From Candidatus Dormiibacterota bacterium (GTDB lineage Bacteria; Chloroflexota; Dormibacteria; Dormibacterales; Dormibacteraceae): a DNA stretch of 64,000 nt. A model generated the notes under the pieces. It was given only the letters and a program-made list of their open reading frames with translations, did no database searches and was not told where the DNA came from. Positions 1 through 8,442 of the stretch are shown here, piece after piece. Position numbers and translations under genes: made by a program. The stretch is from assembly GCA_003169845.1 (NCBI GenBank), contig PNAG01000021.1, positions 1 to 64,000 on the forward strand. The letters run 5' to 3'. How positions within the stretch are numbered: the stretch's first letter is position 1; every line of letters starts with the position of its first letter.

Positions 1-20
1 ATCCTGATCCACCCGCGTCT

Positions 21-1277
21 TTATGGGTATATGCCTCGTACCGTCGTCGCGTTGGCCACCCGCTGCACGGCCAGGGCATAGGCCGCCAGCCGCATGTCGA
101 TGCGCTTGTTGACCGAGGTGTGGAGGATCTCGTAGAAGGCCCGCGTGATGACGTGGTGCAGCTTGGTGTTGATCTCCTCCTCCTCCCAGAAGAAAGCCTG
201 CAGGTCCTGGACCCATTCGAAATACGACACGATCACGCCGCCGGCGTTGGCGATGATGTCCGGGACCACGAAGATGTTCCGGTCGTGCAGGATCGGGTCA
301 GCTTCCGGGGAGATGGCCGCGTTGGCACCTTCGGTGATCAGCCGTGCCCGAATCCGGCCTGCGTTCTGCCCGGTGATCTGATCCTGGACGGCGGCGGGCA
401 CAAGCACCGTCACTGGCAGCTCGATGATCTCGTCGTTGGTGACGTTGTCGGCCTTCTTGAACCCGGTGACGCCGCCGCGGACTTTGCGATGCTCCTCGAG
501 AGCGGCGAGGTCGAGGCCGTTGGGGTTGTACACGCCTCCGCGGGAATCGCTCACGGCCACGACCTTCACTCCGGCCTCGGCCAGCAGCCGAGCGGTTGAC
601 CGTCCGACCTGACCGTAGCCCTGCACCGCGACGGTGGGGGTCTCCTCGTCTACGTGCAGGTACTTGAGGCCCTCGAGCGTCAGGTAGGTCGCACCGCGAC
701 CTGGAGCGTCGATGCGCCCTTCGGAACCGCCCACGTCGACCGGCTTGCCGGTGACCGACGCCGTCACCGAGTGTCCGGAGTGCATCGAGATCGTGTCCAT
801 GATCCAGGCCATCACCTGCGGGTTCGTGCCCATGTCCGGCGCGGGGATGTCCTTCTCAGGTCCGATGAGGATCGCGATCTCGGTGGCGTAGCGGCGGGTC
901 AGGTGCTCGAGCTCGCTCAAGGACAGCTTGGTCGGGTCGCATGCCACCGCGCCCTTGGATCCGCCATACGGAAGGCCGACGGCGGCGCATTTCCAGGTCA
1001 TGAGCATCGCGAGAGCCTTGACCAGGTCGAGGTTGATAGTCGGGTGGTAGCGGATTCCGCCCTTGGCGGGACCCCGGCTAATGTTGTGCTGCACACGCCA
1101 GCCGGTGAACACGTGCACCGAGCCGTCGTCCATGCGAACCGGAAAGTGGACGGTCAGCTCCCGTTTGACGTCGCGGAGCCCGCGTCTGGCGTCGTCGGAG
1201 AGTCCGATCACGTCAGCGGCGGCATCGAACCGCCGCTGCGCGGTCTGGAAGGCGGAGGCGCGGGTTTCGACCGCCAT
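21..1277 (-). CDS. Glu/Leu/Phe/Val dehydrogenase (probable glutamate dehydrogenase)
   Basis: NAD(P)-dependent amino acid dehydrogenase, most likely interconverting glutamate and 2-oxoglutarate plus ammonia in the cytoplasm. 418 residues, the usual length of the hexameric family. Visible: the substrate-binding stretch GPAKGGIRYHP (about 69-79), PYGGSKGA (103-110), the catalytic-Asp loop IPAPDMGTN (144-152) and a Rossmann fold with GYGQVG (220-225). The ATG at 1277 was chosen over a frame extension to 1325 because GAAGGT lies 6 bases before it and a -10-like TACCAT lies at 1296-1291 on the same strand. It is divergent from the DUF881 genes. Cofactor and exact substrate (Glu versus Leu/Phe/Val) cannot be read from the sequence. 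Confidence 0.93.
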   Translation of the reverse strand: MAVETRASAFQTAQRRFDAAADVIGLSDDARRGLRDVKRELTVHFPVRMDDGSVHVFTGWRVQHNISRGPAKGGIRYHPTINLDLVKALAMLMTWKCAAVGLPYGGSKGAVACDPTKLSLSELEHLTRRYATEIAILIGPEKDIPAPDMGTNPQVMAWIMDTISMHSGHSVTASVTGKPVDVGGSEGRIDAPGRGATYLTLEGLKYLHVDEETPTVAVQGYGQVGRSTARLLAEAGVKVVAVSDSRGGVYNPNGLDLAALEEHRKVRGGVTGFKKADNVTNDEIIELPVTVLVPAAVQDQITGQNAGRIRARLITEGANAAISPEADPILHDRNIFVVPDIIANAGGVIVSYFEWVQDLQAFFWEEEEINTKLHHVITRAFYEILHTSVNKRIDMRLAAYALAVQRVANATTVRGIYP

Positions 1278-1337
1278 TTCGGGACCTTCGATGGTACTCC
1301 GACGCCCGCACCACTGGCCGCACAATGCTTGAATGAA

Positions 1338-1383
1338 ATCCCCACGAAGTCCGAGGCTTCGCCGTGACTTCGCGCGGGCCCCT
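1338..1383 (+). repeat. 46-bp hairpin repeat, copy A
   Basis: Begins ATCCCCACGAAGTC and ends CGGGCCCCT. It folds as a nested stem-loop: CGAAGTC pairs with GACTTCG, and an inner GGC-TTC-GCC hairpin sits in the loop. Nearly identical copies lie at 35943-35988 and 52127-52172 in the same orientation. The ATG of the downstream gene starts 6 bases after this copy. See findings. Confidence 0.85.
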
Positions 1384-1389
1384 GGTTAG

Positions 1390-2112
1390 ATGTCCCGCCG
1401 CCGGCCGCTCAGCGTCGCCGTGGTTGCCGCCGTCGCGCTTGCCATCGGGTTCCTGGTCGCCGGGCAGGTCAAAGCGCAGCTGCTGACCCCCTCCAACCAG
1501 GTCGCCCGCTACCAGGCGCTCGTGCGCAGCGTGCAGGACCTGGAGGCGACCAACGCCGCATCGCGAAGCCAGATCGCCGCTCTTCGGGCGCAGATCGACG
1601 CACTGGAATCCCAGGCAGCGGGGCGCTCAGCCGATACTCAGGCCCTGCAGAACCAGGTCGCAGACCTGCGCGCGCACGCCGGGCTGACCGCTCTGCACGG
1701 TCCTGGCGTCGAGGTCGACCTGGCCAACGGCATACCGGGACCCACCGCCGGTGGACAGGCGAGCTACCTCGTCAACTACCAGGACATCCAGGACATCGTG
1801 AACCTGCTTTTCGCACAGGGAGCGGAAGGCGTTGCGGTCAACGGCCGGCGGATCACGCCGCTCACGGCGTACTCGGGCTCAGAGGGCCAGGTCGTCATCG
1901 ACCAGGGGCCGCCTCAGTCGTCTCCGCTCAAGATTGTCGCCGTAGGGGACCGCAATCGGATGGTGGCCGCGCTCGACGATGCGTCGGCGCTCCCGGACAT
2001 CCGCGCCCGCGAGCTCCAGTTCCAGCTTCATCTGAGCTTCTTCGGCAGCCCCGACGTTCCCCTGCCCGCGTACGACTCGAGCTTGCAGATTCCTCATGTC
2101 AGCCCGATTTAG
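1390..2112 (+). CDS. DUF881 family membrane-anchored protein 1
   Basis: 240 residues. One N-terminal membrane anchor (about 7-28), then a long predicted coiled coil (about 38-95), then the DUF881 core marked by ALHGPGVEVDL and INGRRITP-like segments (here VAVNGRRITPLTAYSG). The protein would sit on the outer face of the membrane. DUF881 proteins are often encoded beside division and small-basic-protein genes in Terrabacteria, but no biochemical function is established. The ATG directly follows a hairpin repeat (copy A). Its last 17 bases overlap the start of a second DUF881 gene, so the two are almost certainly one transcript and a tandem paralogous pair. Confidence 0.88.
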   Translation: MSRRRPLSVAVVAAVALAIGFLVAGQVKAQLLTPSNQVARYQALVRSVQDLEATNAASRSQIAALRAQIDALESQAAGRSADTQALQNQVADLRAHAGLTALHGPGVEVDLANGIPGPTAGGQASYLVNYQDIQDIVNLLFAQGAEGVAVNGRRITPLTAYSGSEGQVVIDQGPPQSSPLKIVAVGDRNRMVAALDDASALPDIRARELQFQLHLSFFGSPDVPLPAYDSSLQIPHVSPI

Positions 2113-2788
2113 GCCCGCGCAGCGGCGGCGGTCGACGGGCCGCGCGATCAGCGTCTGGCTGATCGCCCTGCTGGTCGCCCTCGTGGCGACGGTCCAGATT
2201 CGCAGCCAGGCCGAGGTCGAGCGCAGCCTGGTCGGCACCGATACGACCTCGCTCGCCTTCCTGATCGACGACCTCCATCGCGCCAACGACTCGCTTCAGG
2301 CTGAGGCCGCCGACCTGCAGGCGCGACAAACGGCGCTCCGGTCAGGGACCAGCGGGGCGGCAGACCAGGTTCTCACCGACGAGGCCAACCGGCTGCGCGC
2401 GATCGAGGGGCTCGTACCGGTTCATGGCCCGGGTGTCGTGATCGTGATCGACGCCGCAGGCCTGACGGCGCTCGACCTGCAAGACGCGATCAACAACCTG
2501 GCAGCCGGAGGCGGCGAGGCGACAGCGGTCAACGATCATCGCGTGGTCGCCGGCGTGGCCGTCGAACAGACAGGTTCCGGCGTTGCGATCGATGGTGTCG
2601 TGGTCGCGCCGCCCTGGACAATCACGACGATAGGGGATGCCAATCGGCTCGCCGAGGTCGCCGACCTGATGACCAAGGCGCTGCGCGCCGACCGCCGTGT
2701 GCGGCAGGCAACCTATCGCGTTGAAGCCGACGTAGCGATCCGGTCCGTGATCAGCGCGCGGCCTTTCGTTTACGCGATCGGATCGTAA
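2096..2788 (+). CDS. DUF881 family membrane-anchored protein 2
   Basis: 230 residues, with the same architecture as its upstream neighbour: anchor (about 18-36), short coiled coil (about 55-100), then a DUF881 core (PVHGPGVVIVID, TAVNDHRVVAG). The ATG at 2096 lies within the 3' end of the first gene, in another frame, which suggests translational coupling. Oddity: its last nine or so codons (from about 2762) lie inside a copy of the 3' end of the nearby phaR-like gene, read in antisense. The native C-terminus has therefore probably been replaced or extended by a duplication. Function unknown, as for the family. Confidence 0.87.
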   Translation: MSARFRPAQRRRSTGRAISVWLIALLVALVATVQIRSQAEVERSLVGTDTTSLAFLIDDLHRANDSLQAEAADLQARQTALRSGTSGAADQVLTDEANRLRAIEGLVPVHGPGVVIVIDAAGLTALDLQDAINNLAAGGGEATAVNDHRVVAGVAVEQTGSGVAIDGVVVAPPWTITTIGDANRLAEVADLMTKALRADRRVRQATYRVEADVAIRSVISARPFVYAIGS

Positions 2789-2860
2789 CCGGCTCGGCGG
2801 CACTGAGCTTCTTGAGCTGCGCCGAGATGCGATCCAGCCACGCGTTGAAGCGATCGAAAA
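2751..2860 (-). pseudogene. Relic duplicate of the 3' end of the phaR-like gene
   Basis: The minus strand reads FDRFNAWLDRISAQLKK and then a basic tail ending KRKAAR, matching the C-terminus of the intact phaR-like protein (IDRINARLDRISAQLKK ... KRKGVS). At DNA level 2762 to about 2860 aligns without gaps to 3056 to about 3154 (offset 294 bases). No DNA-binding domain remains upstream, only an unrelated reading frame. The relic overlaps the 3' end of the DUF881 gene on the other strand. I read it as a diverged partial duplication, not a gene. Confidence 0.7.
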
Positions 2861-2864
2861 TCGC

Positions 2865-2888
2865 AGAGGAGGTCAGTTGACCTCCTCT
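2865..2888. repeat. 24-bp near-perfect palindrome
   Basis: Two 11-base arms (AGAGGAGGTCA and TGACCTCCTCT) flank a 2-base centre. It lies just beyond the phaR relic and could stop transcription from the DUF881 genes, but no T-tract follows. The rest of the gap up to 3044 holds a 28-bp hairpin repeat (2978-3005) and no coding sequence that I can support. Confidence 0.6.
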
Positions 2889-2977
2889 ACGGAACTCCTC
2901 TGCTGCGCGCAAGCGGCGAGAAGGATGGGACCAGCTGATTGCCTCAACGACGTTAGGTAGTGCTTGGAAATTGGGTT

Positions 2978-3005
2978 GGGGTGACGGCCGGAATGAATCC
3001 GGCCT
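2978..3005 (+). repeat. 28-bp hairpin repeat, copy 1
   Basis: GGGGTGAC followed by the hairpin GGCCGGA-ATGAA-TCCGGCC. The reverse complement of 10476-10503 matches it at 26 of 28 positions. The two differences are the paired bases closing the loop (A-T here, G-C there), so the stem is preserved. It looks like a small REP-type intergenic element. Confidence 0.7.
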
Positions 3006-3044
3006 ACCACTCCAAATGGCTCTGACCAAGGGCCGCGATCCGGG

Positions 3045-3569
3045 TTAGCTAACGCCCTTTCGTTTACGCGGTCGGGCCTTGGGCGGCTTCGTAGCACCGA
3101 ACTTTTTCAGCTGCGCCGAGATGCGATCCAGCCGCGCGTTGATGCGATCGATGTCCGTGTGGCTCGGTATGCGCAAACGCCTGAGCGCGCCCGCAATCGC
3201 CTCGTCCGCGCGCTCCTCGAGGTCCCCGCGCCGCCGTTCCATCTCGCTCCTCAGATCGGACGGCACGTTGAGGGTCTTGCGCACGTAATCCAGCAGCGCT
3301 TGCCCTCGCTCGTGGATGACCTCGCCGCCCGCGTCGACCAGGCCCGCCGGACCGCGCTTCTCCTGAGAGAGGACGACCTGGGAGAGCGTCACCTGTGTCA
3401 GGTCGTGACCGTTGTCTCGACCGACGACCTTGATCTCGTGACCATCGCGGACGAGCTCGGCGATGCCTTCGAGCGTGATGTAGCGGCTCGTGCGCGTGTC
3501 GTACAGCTTGCGATTTGCGTACTTCTTGATAAGGTGTCGATCAGGGGCTGTCGTCACGGCCGGGCCCAT
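3045..3569 (-). CDS. phaR: PHA-synthesis regulator PhaR-like protein (PHB_acc_N DNA-binding domain)
   Basis: 174 residues. The N-terminus carries the family hallmark KKYANRKLYDT (about 14-24) followed by TSRYITLEGIAELVRDGHEI. PhaR proteins of this type bind DNA and PHA granules and repress phasin genes. The C-terminal half is a charged helical segment (ERRRGDLEERADEAIAGALR) with a basic tail. It is divergent from a phasin-like gene at 3657, the expected target arrangement. A TAGAAT box overlaps the ATG at 3569, so translation may really begin at GTG 3557 (10 bases after the box), which would still keep the whole domain. A diverged copy of its 3' end lies at 2751-2860. Confidence 0.85.
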   Translation of the reverse strand: MGPAVTTAPDRHLIKKYANRKLYDTRTSRYITLEGIAELVRDGHEIKVVGRDNGHDLTQVTLSQVVLSQEKRGPAGLVDAGGEVIHERGQALLDYVRKTLNVPSDLRSEMERRRGDLEERADEAIAGALRRLRIPSHTDIDRINARLDRISAQLKKFGATKPPKARPRKRKGVS

Positions 3570-3656
3570 TCTAAGGCGGTGCGTCAGAAGCTCCCGGCAC
3601 TTGTAGCGTCAAGCGCATCAGGTTGAGTCCTCATTGAATACGCAGGAGGTTGAAGC

Positions 3657-4238
3657 ATGGCAACAAGGAAACGGTCGTCGTCTCGATCCAGGCCCTCTGG
3701 GCTTGTTGACCGCGCCGTCAGGGCCGGCAGGAAGGCTCTGCGCGAGGCTGAGAGCCGCGTGCCGAGGGACGTCCGCCGCCAGCTCGAGCGCTCCATCAGG
3801 GACGGCCAGAAGACGCTCAAGACGGCGATCGACCAGCTCGAGGTTCAGGTCCGTCGCACGGCTAAGCAGGCCGACGTGGAGAAGGCCCTGAAACGCCTCG
3901 ACGGACTGAGCAAGCAAGTGCAGGACCTGGCGCGCGCCGCGGCTTCGCGAGGCGCATCCACGAGCCGCCGCGCGGCAAGCACGACTCGCCGGGCCAAAAC
4001 CACCGCCAAGCGGGCGACGAGCACGGCCAGGCGCGCAGCGACCACACCCAAGAGGACGGCCGCAGCGACTCGGCGAACCACGACCTCGCGCAAGCCTGCC
4101 GCCCGAACGCCGGCATCACAGGGAACGACCGCCGGACGGGCCGCGCCGCGACGCGCACCGGCTCGACGGGCCACACCTCCGGCGCCGCCCGCGCAGGAAC
4201 CAGAGCCCACGCCCGAAACCGGCAGCTCCGAGGGCTAG
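3657..4238 (+). CDS. Phasin-like protein with histone H1-like basic tail
   Basis: 193 residues. Residues 1-100 are a charged amphipathic helical domain (VDRAVRAGRKALREAESRV, LERSIRDGQKTLKTAIDQLE) of the sort found in granule-associated phasins. Residues 100-170 are an Ala/Thr/Arg/Lys-rich, low-complexity tail resembling bacterial histone H1-like and AlgP/PhaF-type repeats (TTRRAKTTAKRATSTARRAATT). Such proteins coat PHA granules and can bind DNA. It has an excellent ribosome site (AGGAGG at 3644-3649, 7 bases before ATG), unlike many genes here. It is divergent from phaR. Its stop interlocks with that of the convergent amidohydrolase (4-base overlap). A purely nucleoid role is possible. Confidence 0.72.
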   Translation: MATRKRSSSRSRPSGLVDRAVRAGRKALREAESRVPRDVRRQLERSIRDGQKTLKTAIDQLEVQVRRTAKQADVEKALKRLDGLSKQVQDLARAAASRGASTSRRAASTTRRAKTTAKRATSTARRAATTPKRTAAATRRTTTSRKPAARTPASQGTTAGRAAPRRAPARRATPPAPPAQEPEPTPETGSSEG

Positions 4239-5764
4239 AGCCTCCCGAAAACTGCGACTCCGCCCAGGAGGACGGCCCTTGGGCGGAGATTCGGCCGGTG
4301 TGAGGCCGGCTCCTCGATCGGGTCGTGGTCGTAGACCTGCAGGTCTGCGAGCATGCCCGGTTCGAGGGTTCCCTTCTTCGATTCCTCGAAGCTCGCGTAC
4401 GCGCCACCGGCTGTGTACGCCCGTAGCGCCGGCAGAAGGCCGATGCCGTTGACCTGGTCGTCCACCGCCACCTGGATGCCCGCCCAGGGGTTGGGGTCGG
4501 CCGCCACCGGCAGGTCCGAGCTGAAAGCCACCGGCACGCCGGCGCGCATCAACCGGCCGTGCGGCGCCAGGTCGGTGCGGTCACGGACCGGGAAGAATAG
4601 CGACGACGCGACGCGGCCGAAACGTGCCGCCATGGGCTGCATCACGGCGACCATGCCCAGCTTCGCCAATCGCGCTTGAAGGTCCGGCGGGCAGATGGTG
4701 CAGTGCTCGACCCGGTGGCGCATGTGGTCGCCTCCAGCCGCTTGTACAGCGTCGCACATCGCTTCGATGGCGGCATCGCCGATCGCGTGCGCGGCCACCT
4801 GCAGCCCAGACCTCGTGGCGCGGATGACGAGCTCGCGCAGCTCCGCCGGGGTCGTGCGCCATGTCCCTCCACCGGTGCGCATCGCAACTCGCTCGGCTCC
4901 GCCGTCGACGAATACCTTGACGGGGCCGGCTCTCACGAGTGAACCGCCAAAGCCCGCGCGCACCCCAAGGTCTGAGGCCGCCTCGAGCAGCTCCCACGAG
5001 AGAAACTCGTTGACCCGCATCCGCAACCGGCCGTCCGCGGCAAGCTGTTGATACGCACGCAGGTCGCCGGCGAAGCCTCGGTTGACTGCCGCGCCGACAG
5101 ATGTGATGCCGCGCGAAAGGAGCAGCTTCTGCGCCAGGAGAATCCCCGCCGCGCGGCGCTCGAGGCCTGGAGGAGCATGCACGTCAGCGACGAGACGCAT
5201 GGCCGACTCGAGCAGCAGCCCGTCGGGAGTGCCGTCAGGATCGCGGCCGATCCGACCCCCCGGCGGGTTCCGGGACTCGGACGTGATGCCCGCCGCGGCG
5301 AGCGCCGCCGAGTTCGCCACGCGCGCGTGCCCGCCACGCTCATCGATGAACGCAGGCCGCCGGCCTGTTCCTCGATCAAGCTCGCGGCGGTGAGGCTGGC
5401 GGCGTTCGGCGAGCTCGTCGGCGCGATATCCCATGCCCTGCTGCCATTCACCGGCCCTGAGCGTGCGCGCGTGTGCCTTCAACCGTTCGGCGATCTCGGC
5501 CGCGCTTCGGGCCCCGCCCAGGTCGGCGCCGAACCGGGTCAGCCCGTAATAGACGACGTGGGCGTGGGCGTCGTTGAAGCCGGGCAGCACGGACGCGCCG
5601 GCCAGGTCGACCACGCGTGTCCGGGGTCCGCGAAGGCCCATCACCTCCGATCCGCCACAGGCGAGGACGAGGCCGCCCGCAACCGCGAGGTGACTATGGG
5701 TCTTAAGGCCAGAGCGCCCGAGCGTTCGGATTCGACCGCGAGCGAGGATGAGGTTGGCCTTCAA
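4235..5764 (-). CDS. Amidohydrolase family 3 (YtcJ-like) metal-dependent hydrolase
   Basis: 509 residues, typical for the family. Visible: the metal-binding DAHAH motif after the small beta domain (about 65-69), conserved inner histidines in AAHAIGDAAIEA and RVEHCTICPP, and the late Asp in SSDLPVAADPNPW. Family members hydrolyse amide, formamide or carbamate bonds; the substrate cannot be inferred. The start is TTG at 5764, 8 bases after a TAATCT box, so the transcript is probably leaderless. The promoter overlaps that of the divergent threonine aldolase. The 3' end overlaps the phasin-like gene by 4 bases. Confidence 0.87.
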   Translation of the reverse strand: MKANLILARGRIRTLGRSGLKTHSHLAVAGGLVLACGGSEVMGLRGPRTRVVDLAGASVLPGFNDAHAHVVYYGLTRFGADLGGARSAAEIAERLKAHARTLRAGEWQQGMGYRADELAERRQPHRRELDRGTGRRPAFIDERGGHARVANSAALAAAGITSESRNPPGGRIGRDPDGTPDGLLLESAMRLVADVHAPPGLERRAAGILLAQKLLLSRGITSVGAAVNRGFAGDLRAYQQLAADGRLRMRVNEFLSWELLEAASDLGVRAGFGGSLVRAGPVKVFVDGGAERVAMRTGGGTWRTTPAELRELVIRATRSGLQVAAHAIGDAAIEAMCDAVQAAGGDHMRHRVEHCTICPPDLQARLAKLGMVAVMQPMAARFGRVASSLFFPVRDRTDLAPHGRLMRAGVPVAFSSDLPVAADPNPWAGIQVAVDDQVNGIGLLPALRAYTAGGAYASFEESKKGTLEPGMLADLQVYDHDPIEEPASHRPNLRPRAVLLGGVAVFGRL

Positions 5765-5771
5765 GCAACGC

Positions 5772-5778
5772 TAGATTA
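5772..5778. promoter_or_regulatory. Overlapping divergent -10 boxes for amidohydrolase and ltaE
   Basis: Plus strand: TAGATT at 5772-5777, 6 bases before the GTG of ltaE. Minus strand: TAATCT at 5778-5773, 8 bases before the TTG of the amidohydrolase. Both fit TANNNT at leaderless spacing, and they share five bases, so the two promoters should exclude each other. Confidence 0.65.
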
Positions 5779-5783
5779 AGCGC

Positions 5784-6815
5784 GTGCCCGTGATCGACCT
5801 CCGCTCAGATACTGTGACGATGCCAACGCCGGAGATGCGCCAGGCGATGGCGACCGCGCCTCTGGGCGACGACGTGTTCGGTGACGATCCGATGGTCAAC
5901 GAGCTCGAGCAGGTGGCCGCGGCACGGCTTGGCAAGGAGGCGGCGCTGTTCCTGCCGAGCGGGACGATGGGGAATGTGGTCGGGGTGGCCGTCAACGCGC
6001 GTCCCGGTGAGGAGATGATCGCCGACGCAGACGCTCACGTCTTCTTATATGAGGGAGCCGGCGCCGCGGTCATCTCCGGAGTGCAGATCAGGCCGGTGGC
6101 GACCGTCGCGGGCGTGATGACCCCGGCACAGATCGAGGCGGCTCTGCGGCCGCGGAACGACTTCCATCAGCCGATCACGGCCGCTGTCAGCTTCGAGGAC
6201 ACTCACAACCGCCACGGCGGCGTCGTCTGGCCGCTGGACGACCTGCTCGCGGCCGCGAAAACGGCTCGAGGCTTTGGCCTCCGCGTGCACCTTGATGGCG
6301 CCAGGATCTTCAACGCGTCGGTTGCCGCCGGGACGGACGTCGCCGACATCGCCGCGTGCGGGGACACCGTCACGTTCTGCCTCTCCAAGGGCCTGGGCTG
6401 CCCGGCCGGAAGCGTGTTCTGCGGGAGCGCTGAGTCAGTCGAGGAGGCGCGGCGCTGGCGCAAGCGGCTTGGCGGGGCCATGAGGCAGGCGGGCGTCATC
6501 GCCGCAACCGGCCTGATCGCCCTCAGGACCATGGTCGACCGCCTCGCCGAGGACCACGCCAACGCGCGCACCCTGGCCGAGGGATTGGCGGAGCTCCCTG
6601 GCGTACGCTGCGACCTGTCGCGCGTGCAAACCAACCTGGTCTTCTTCGACCTCGAACGGATGACGGGCTCTGAATTCGAGGCGGAGTGCGGCAAGCGCGG
6701 CTTGCTGGGAGGGGCGACGGGCCCGCATCGAGTTCGCTTCGTCACTCACTACGGGATCACGACCGGCGACATCCAGTCGACACTGAAGATCTGTGAGGAG
6801 GTGTTGAGCGCATGA
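5784..6815 (+). CDS. ltaE: Low-specificity L-threonine aldolase
   Basis: PLP enzyme cleaving threonine or allo-threonine to glycine and acetaldehyde. 343 residues, normal length. Visible: N-terminal [23 protein letters not shown], the glycine-rich PSGTMGN, the aspartate that holds the pyridine ring in HLDGARIFN, and the PLP lysine in [16 protein letters not shown] start at 5784, 6 bases after TAGATT, so it is probably leaderless. The next gene overlaps by 4 bases (ATGA). Together with the threonine dehydratase encoded just downstream it gives two routes for threonine breakdown. Confidence 0.93.
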   Translation: MPVIDLRSDTVTMPTPEMRQAMATAPLGDDVFGDDPMVNELEQVAAARLGKEAALFLPSGTMGNVVGVAVNARPGEEMIADADAHVFLYEGAGAAVISGVQIRPVATVAGVMTPAQIEAALRPRNDFHQPITAAVSFEDTHNRHGGVVWPLDDLLAAAKTARGFGLRVHLDGARIFNASVAAGTDVADIAACGDTVTFCLSKGLGCPAGSVFCGSAESVEEARRWRKRLGGAMRQAGVIAATGLIALRTMVDRLAEDHANARTLAEGLAELPGVRCDLSRVQTNLVFFDLERMTGSEFEAECGKRGLLGGATGPHRVRFVTHYGITTGDIQSTLKICEEVLSA

Positions 6816-7507
6816 GCGCCAGGCTCTCACCGGATGGCATGTACTACTGGGACGGCACGCAGTGGGTGAGCACGCTTTCACACGACGGTCGGACTCGGTG
6901 GAACGGGACCGCGTGGATCTCGGCGAGCCAGGTTTATGGACCCTCCGCGTACCAGCCACCAGGGCGCGTCGTTCGCGAGCCCACGTCATGGACGCGACCG
7001 CTCCAGATCGCGGTGGCGACTTTTTACGCCCTTGAAGGCGTCTACACCCTCACGCTCCCCTTCTGGATGAGCGGGCCGATGACTCAGGCCATGAATCAGA
7101 GCATCAAGCAGAGCATCCAGCGCCAGCAGCAGCTGAACCCGACGGTGAGCCCGCCGCCGGCCGACTTCCTGAACGCGATGTCGTCGTTCATGGGCGGGGT
7201 CTTATGGGTGGCGGCCGTGTTCGGGCTCGCCATCGCCGTGGTGGCGGTGATCGGAGCGCTGAACCGGTGGACGTGGATCTACTACGTCGCGCTGATCTTC
7301 CTCGGCTTTGGAGCGATCTCGCTCCCGGTGGACCTGATCAACGCCGCCGGCGGGTCGGCCGTCATGGGGGCGTCGGGGTTCACCGTGCCGTCATGGACCT
7401 ACTGGGTAGGTGTTGCGGTTTCGATCCCAGGCACTGCGCTGTTCGTGTGGATGCTGGTCGCGCTGGTCAAGCGCGGTCCATGGGCGATGAGGAGGGTCGC
7501 GGCGTAG
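6812..7507 (+). CDS. Membrane protein with N-terminal tandem Trp motif (DUF2510-like)
   Basis: 231 residues. Residues 5-40 contain two short W-rich repeats (YYWDGTQWVSTLSHDGRTRWNGTAWI) related to the DUF2510 motif that precedes membrane segments in many high-GC Gram-positive proteins. Three or four hydrophobic segments follow (about 65-85, 125-150, 155-180, 195-220). It is coupled by ATGA overlap to ltaE, but no functional link is obvious. The 3' end stops 1 base before the convergent dehydratase gene. Function unknown. Confidence 0.7.
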   Translation: MSARLSPDGMYYWDGTQWVSTLSHDGRTRWNGTAWISASQVYGPSAYQPPGRVVREPTSWTRPLQIAVATFYALEGVYTLTLPFWMSGPMTQAMNQSIKQSIQRQQQLNPTVSPPPADFLNAMSSFMGGVLWVAAVFGLAIAVVAVIGALNRWTWIYYVALIFLGFGAISLPVDLINAAGGSAVMGASGFTVPSWTYWVGVAVSIPGTALFVWMLVALVKRGPWAMRRVAA

Positions 7508-7508
7508 C

Positions 7509-8426
7509 TCAGCTGAGCAGGTCGGCCAGCAGGTGCGGGTCGATGTTGCCGCCGCTGACGACGGCGACGGTCGGCGGCCCAGGCTCGAGCTGTTCCAGGG
7601 CCGCGTAGGCCAGGGCGCCCGCGCCCTCCGCCACCACCTTCGCCTTGGTCGCCAGCTCCGGGATGGCGGATCGCAGGCGCGGCTCGGGGACGGTCAACCA
7701 CCTGTCCACGCACTCTTTCAACAGCTCGAACATCCTCGCGTCGAATGGCGCCGTGGTCCCGTCGGCGATCGTCTCGGGCTTGATCGCCACCGGTCCGCCG
7801 GCTTCCAGGCAGCGAGTCCACAGCGCGTAGCCGTCCGACTGCACTCCGATCACCTCGACCTCAGGGCGAAGGCCTTTGAGCGCGGACGCGATGCCGCCGA
7901 CGAGGCCGCCTCCGCCGACCGGTACGAGGACCCGCGCCAGGTCCGGCACGTCATCGAGCAGCTCCAGCGCGAGTCCGCCGTGGCCGGCCATGACCTCGGG
8001 TTCGGCGAAGGGGTGCAGAAACGTTTCCGGTTCGCTCTCCCATTTCTCGTCCGCCATCCACCTGAGCATCTCCTCGCGCGGCATCAGGATTGGAACCGCG
8101 CCCCATCTCCTCACGCCCTCGATCTTCAGCGGCGGAGCGGTCTCATACATGACTACGCGGCACGGGACGCCGAGCGCTCTGGCCACATAGGCGCAGGCCT
8201 GGGCGGCGTTGCCTGCGCTGACGGTGATGAGACCGCGGCGGAGCCTCTCCGGCTCGAGCGCCAGCGCCGCGGCGAAGAACCCACGGACCTTGAAGCTGCC
8301 GGTCGGTTGCAGGCACTCGAGCTTGAGGAGCGCACCCTCGATCGGCACCAGCGGGGTGCGCAGGACATGCGGCCTCGCCCGCTCGGCCGCGGCACGGATC
8401 CGATCGACGCCAATCATCCGGGACAT
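7509..8426 (-). CDS. Threonine/serine dehydratase-like PLP enzyme
   Basis: 305 residues of the fold-type II PLP family (catalytic domain only, no ACT domain), expected to deaminate threonine to 2-oxobutyrate. Visible: PLP lysine in PTGSFKVRG (about 42-50), phosphate-binding GGGGLVGG, and C-terminal SGGNID. Oddity: the conserved asparagine loop SAGNHAQG reads SAGNAAQA, so the usual His is Ala. A serine racemase, dehydratase or other 2-amino-acid lyase remains possible. The ATG at 8426 follows a TACGAT box by 7 bases, overlapping the promoter of the divergent FmdB gene. Confidence 0.82.
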   Translation of the reverse strand: MSRMIGVDRIRAAAERARPHVLRTPLVPIEGALLKLECLQPTGSFKVRGFFAAALALEPERLRRGLITVSAGNAAQACAYVARALGVPCRVVMYETAPPLKIEGVRRWGAVPILMPREEMLRWMADEKWESEPETFLHPFAEPEVMAGHGGLALELLDDVPDLARVLVPVGGGGLVGGIASALKGLRPEVEVIGVQSDGYALWTRCLEAGGPVAIKPETIADGTTAPFDARMFELLKECVDRWLTVPEPRLRSAIPELATKAKVVAEGAGALAYAALEQLEPGPPTVAVVSGGNIDPHLLADLLS

Positions 8427-8429
8427 CGC

Positions 8430-8439
8430 GATAATCGTA
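8430..8439. promoter_or_regulatory. Overlapping divergent -10 boxes for dehydratase and fmdB
   Basis: Plus: GATAAT at 8430-8435, 7 bases before the ATG of the FmdB gene. Minus: TACGAT at 8439-8434, 7 bases before the ATG of the dehydratase. Only 16 bases separate the two start codons, so both messages must be nearly or fully leaderless. Confidence 0.6.
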
Positions 8440-8442
8440 GGG

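Noticed and set aside
1277..1325. Upstream extension of the glutamate dehydrogenase (16 residues, starting MCGQWCGRR)
   Set aside because: A ribosome site and a -10-like box both lie downstream of that start and point to ATG 1277; the extra residues do not resemble the family.
2865..2888. Palindrome as a certain intrinsic terminator
   Set aside because: Strong dyad but no T-tract on either strand; left as a palindrome of unknown role.
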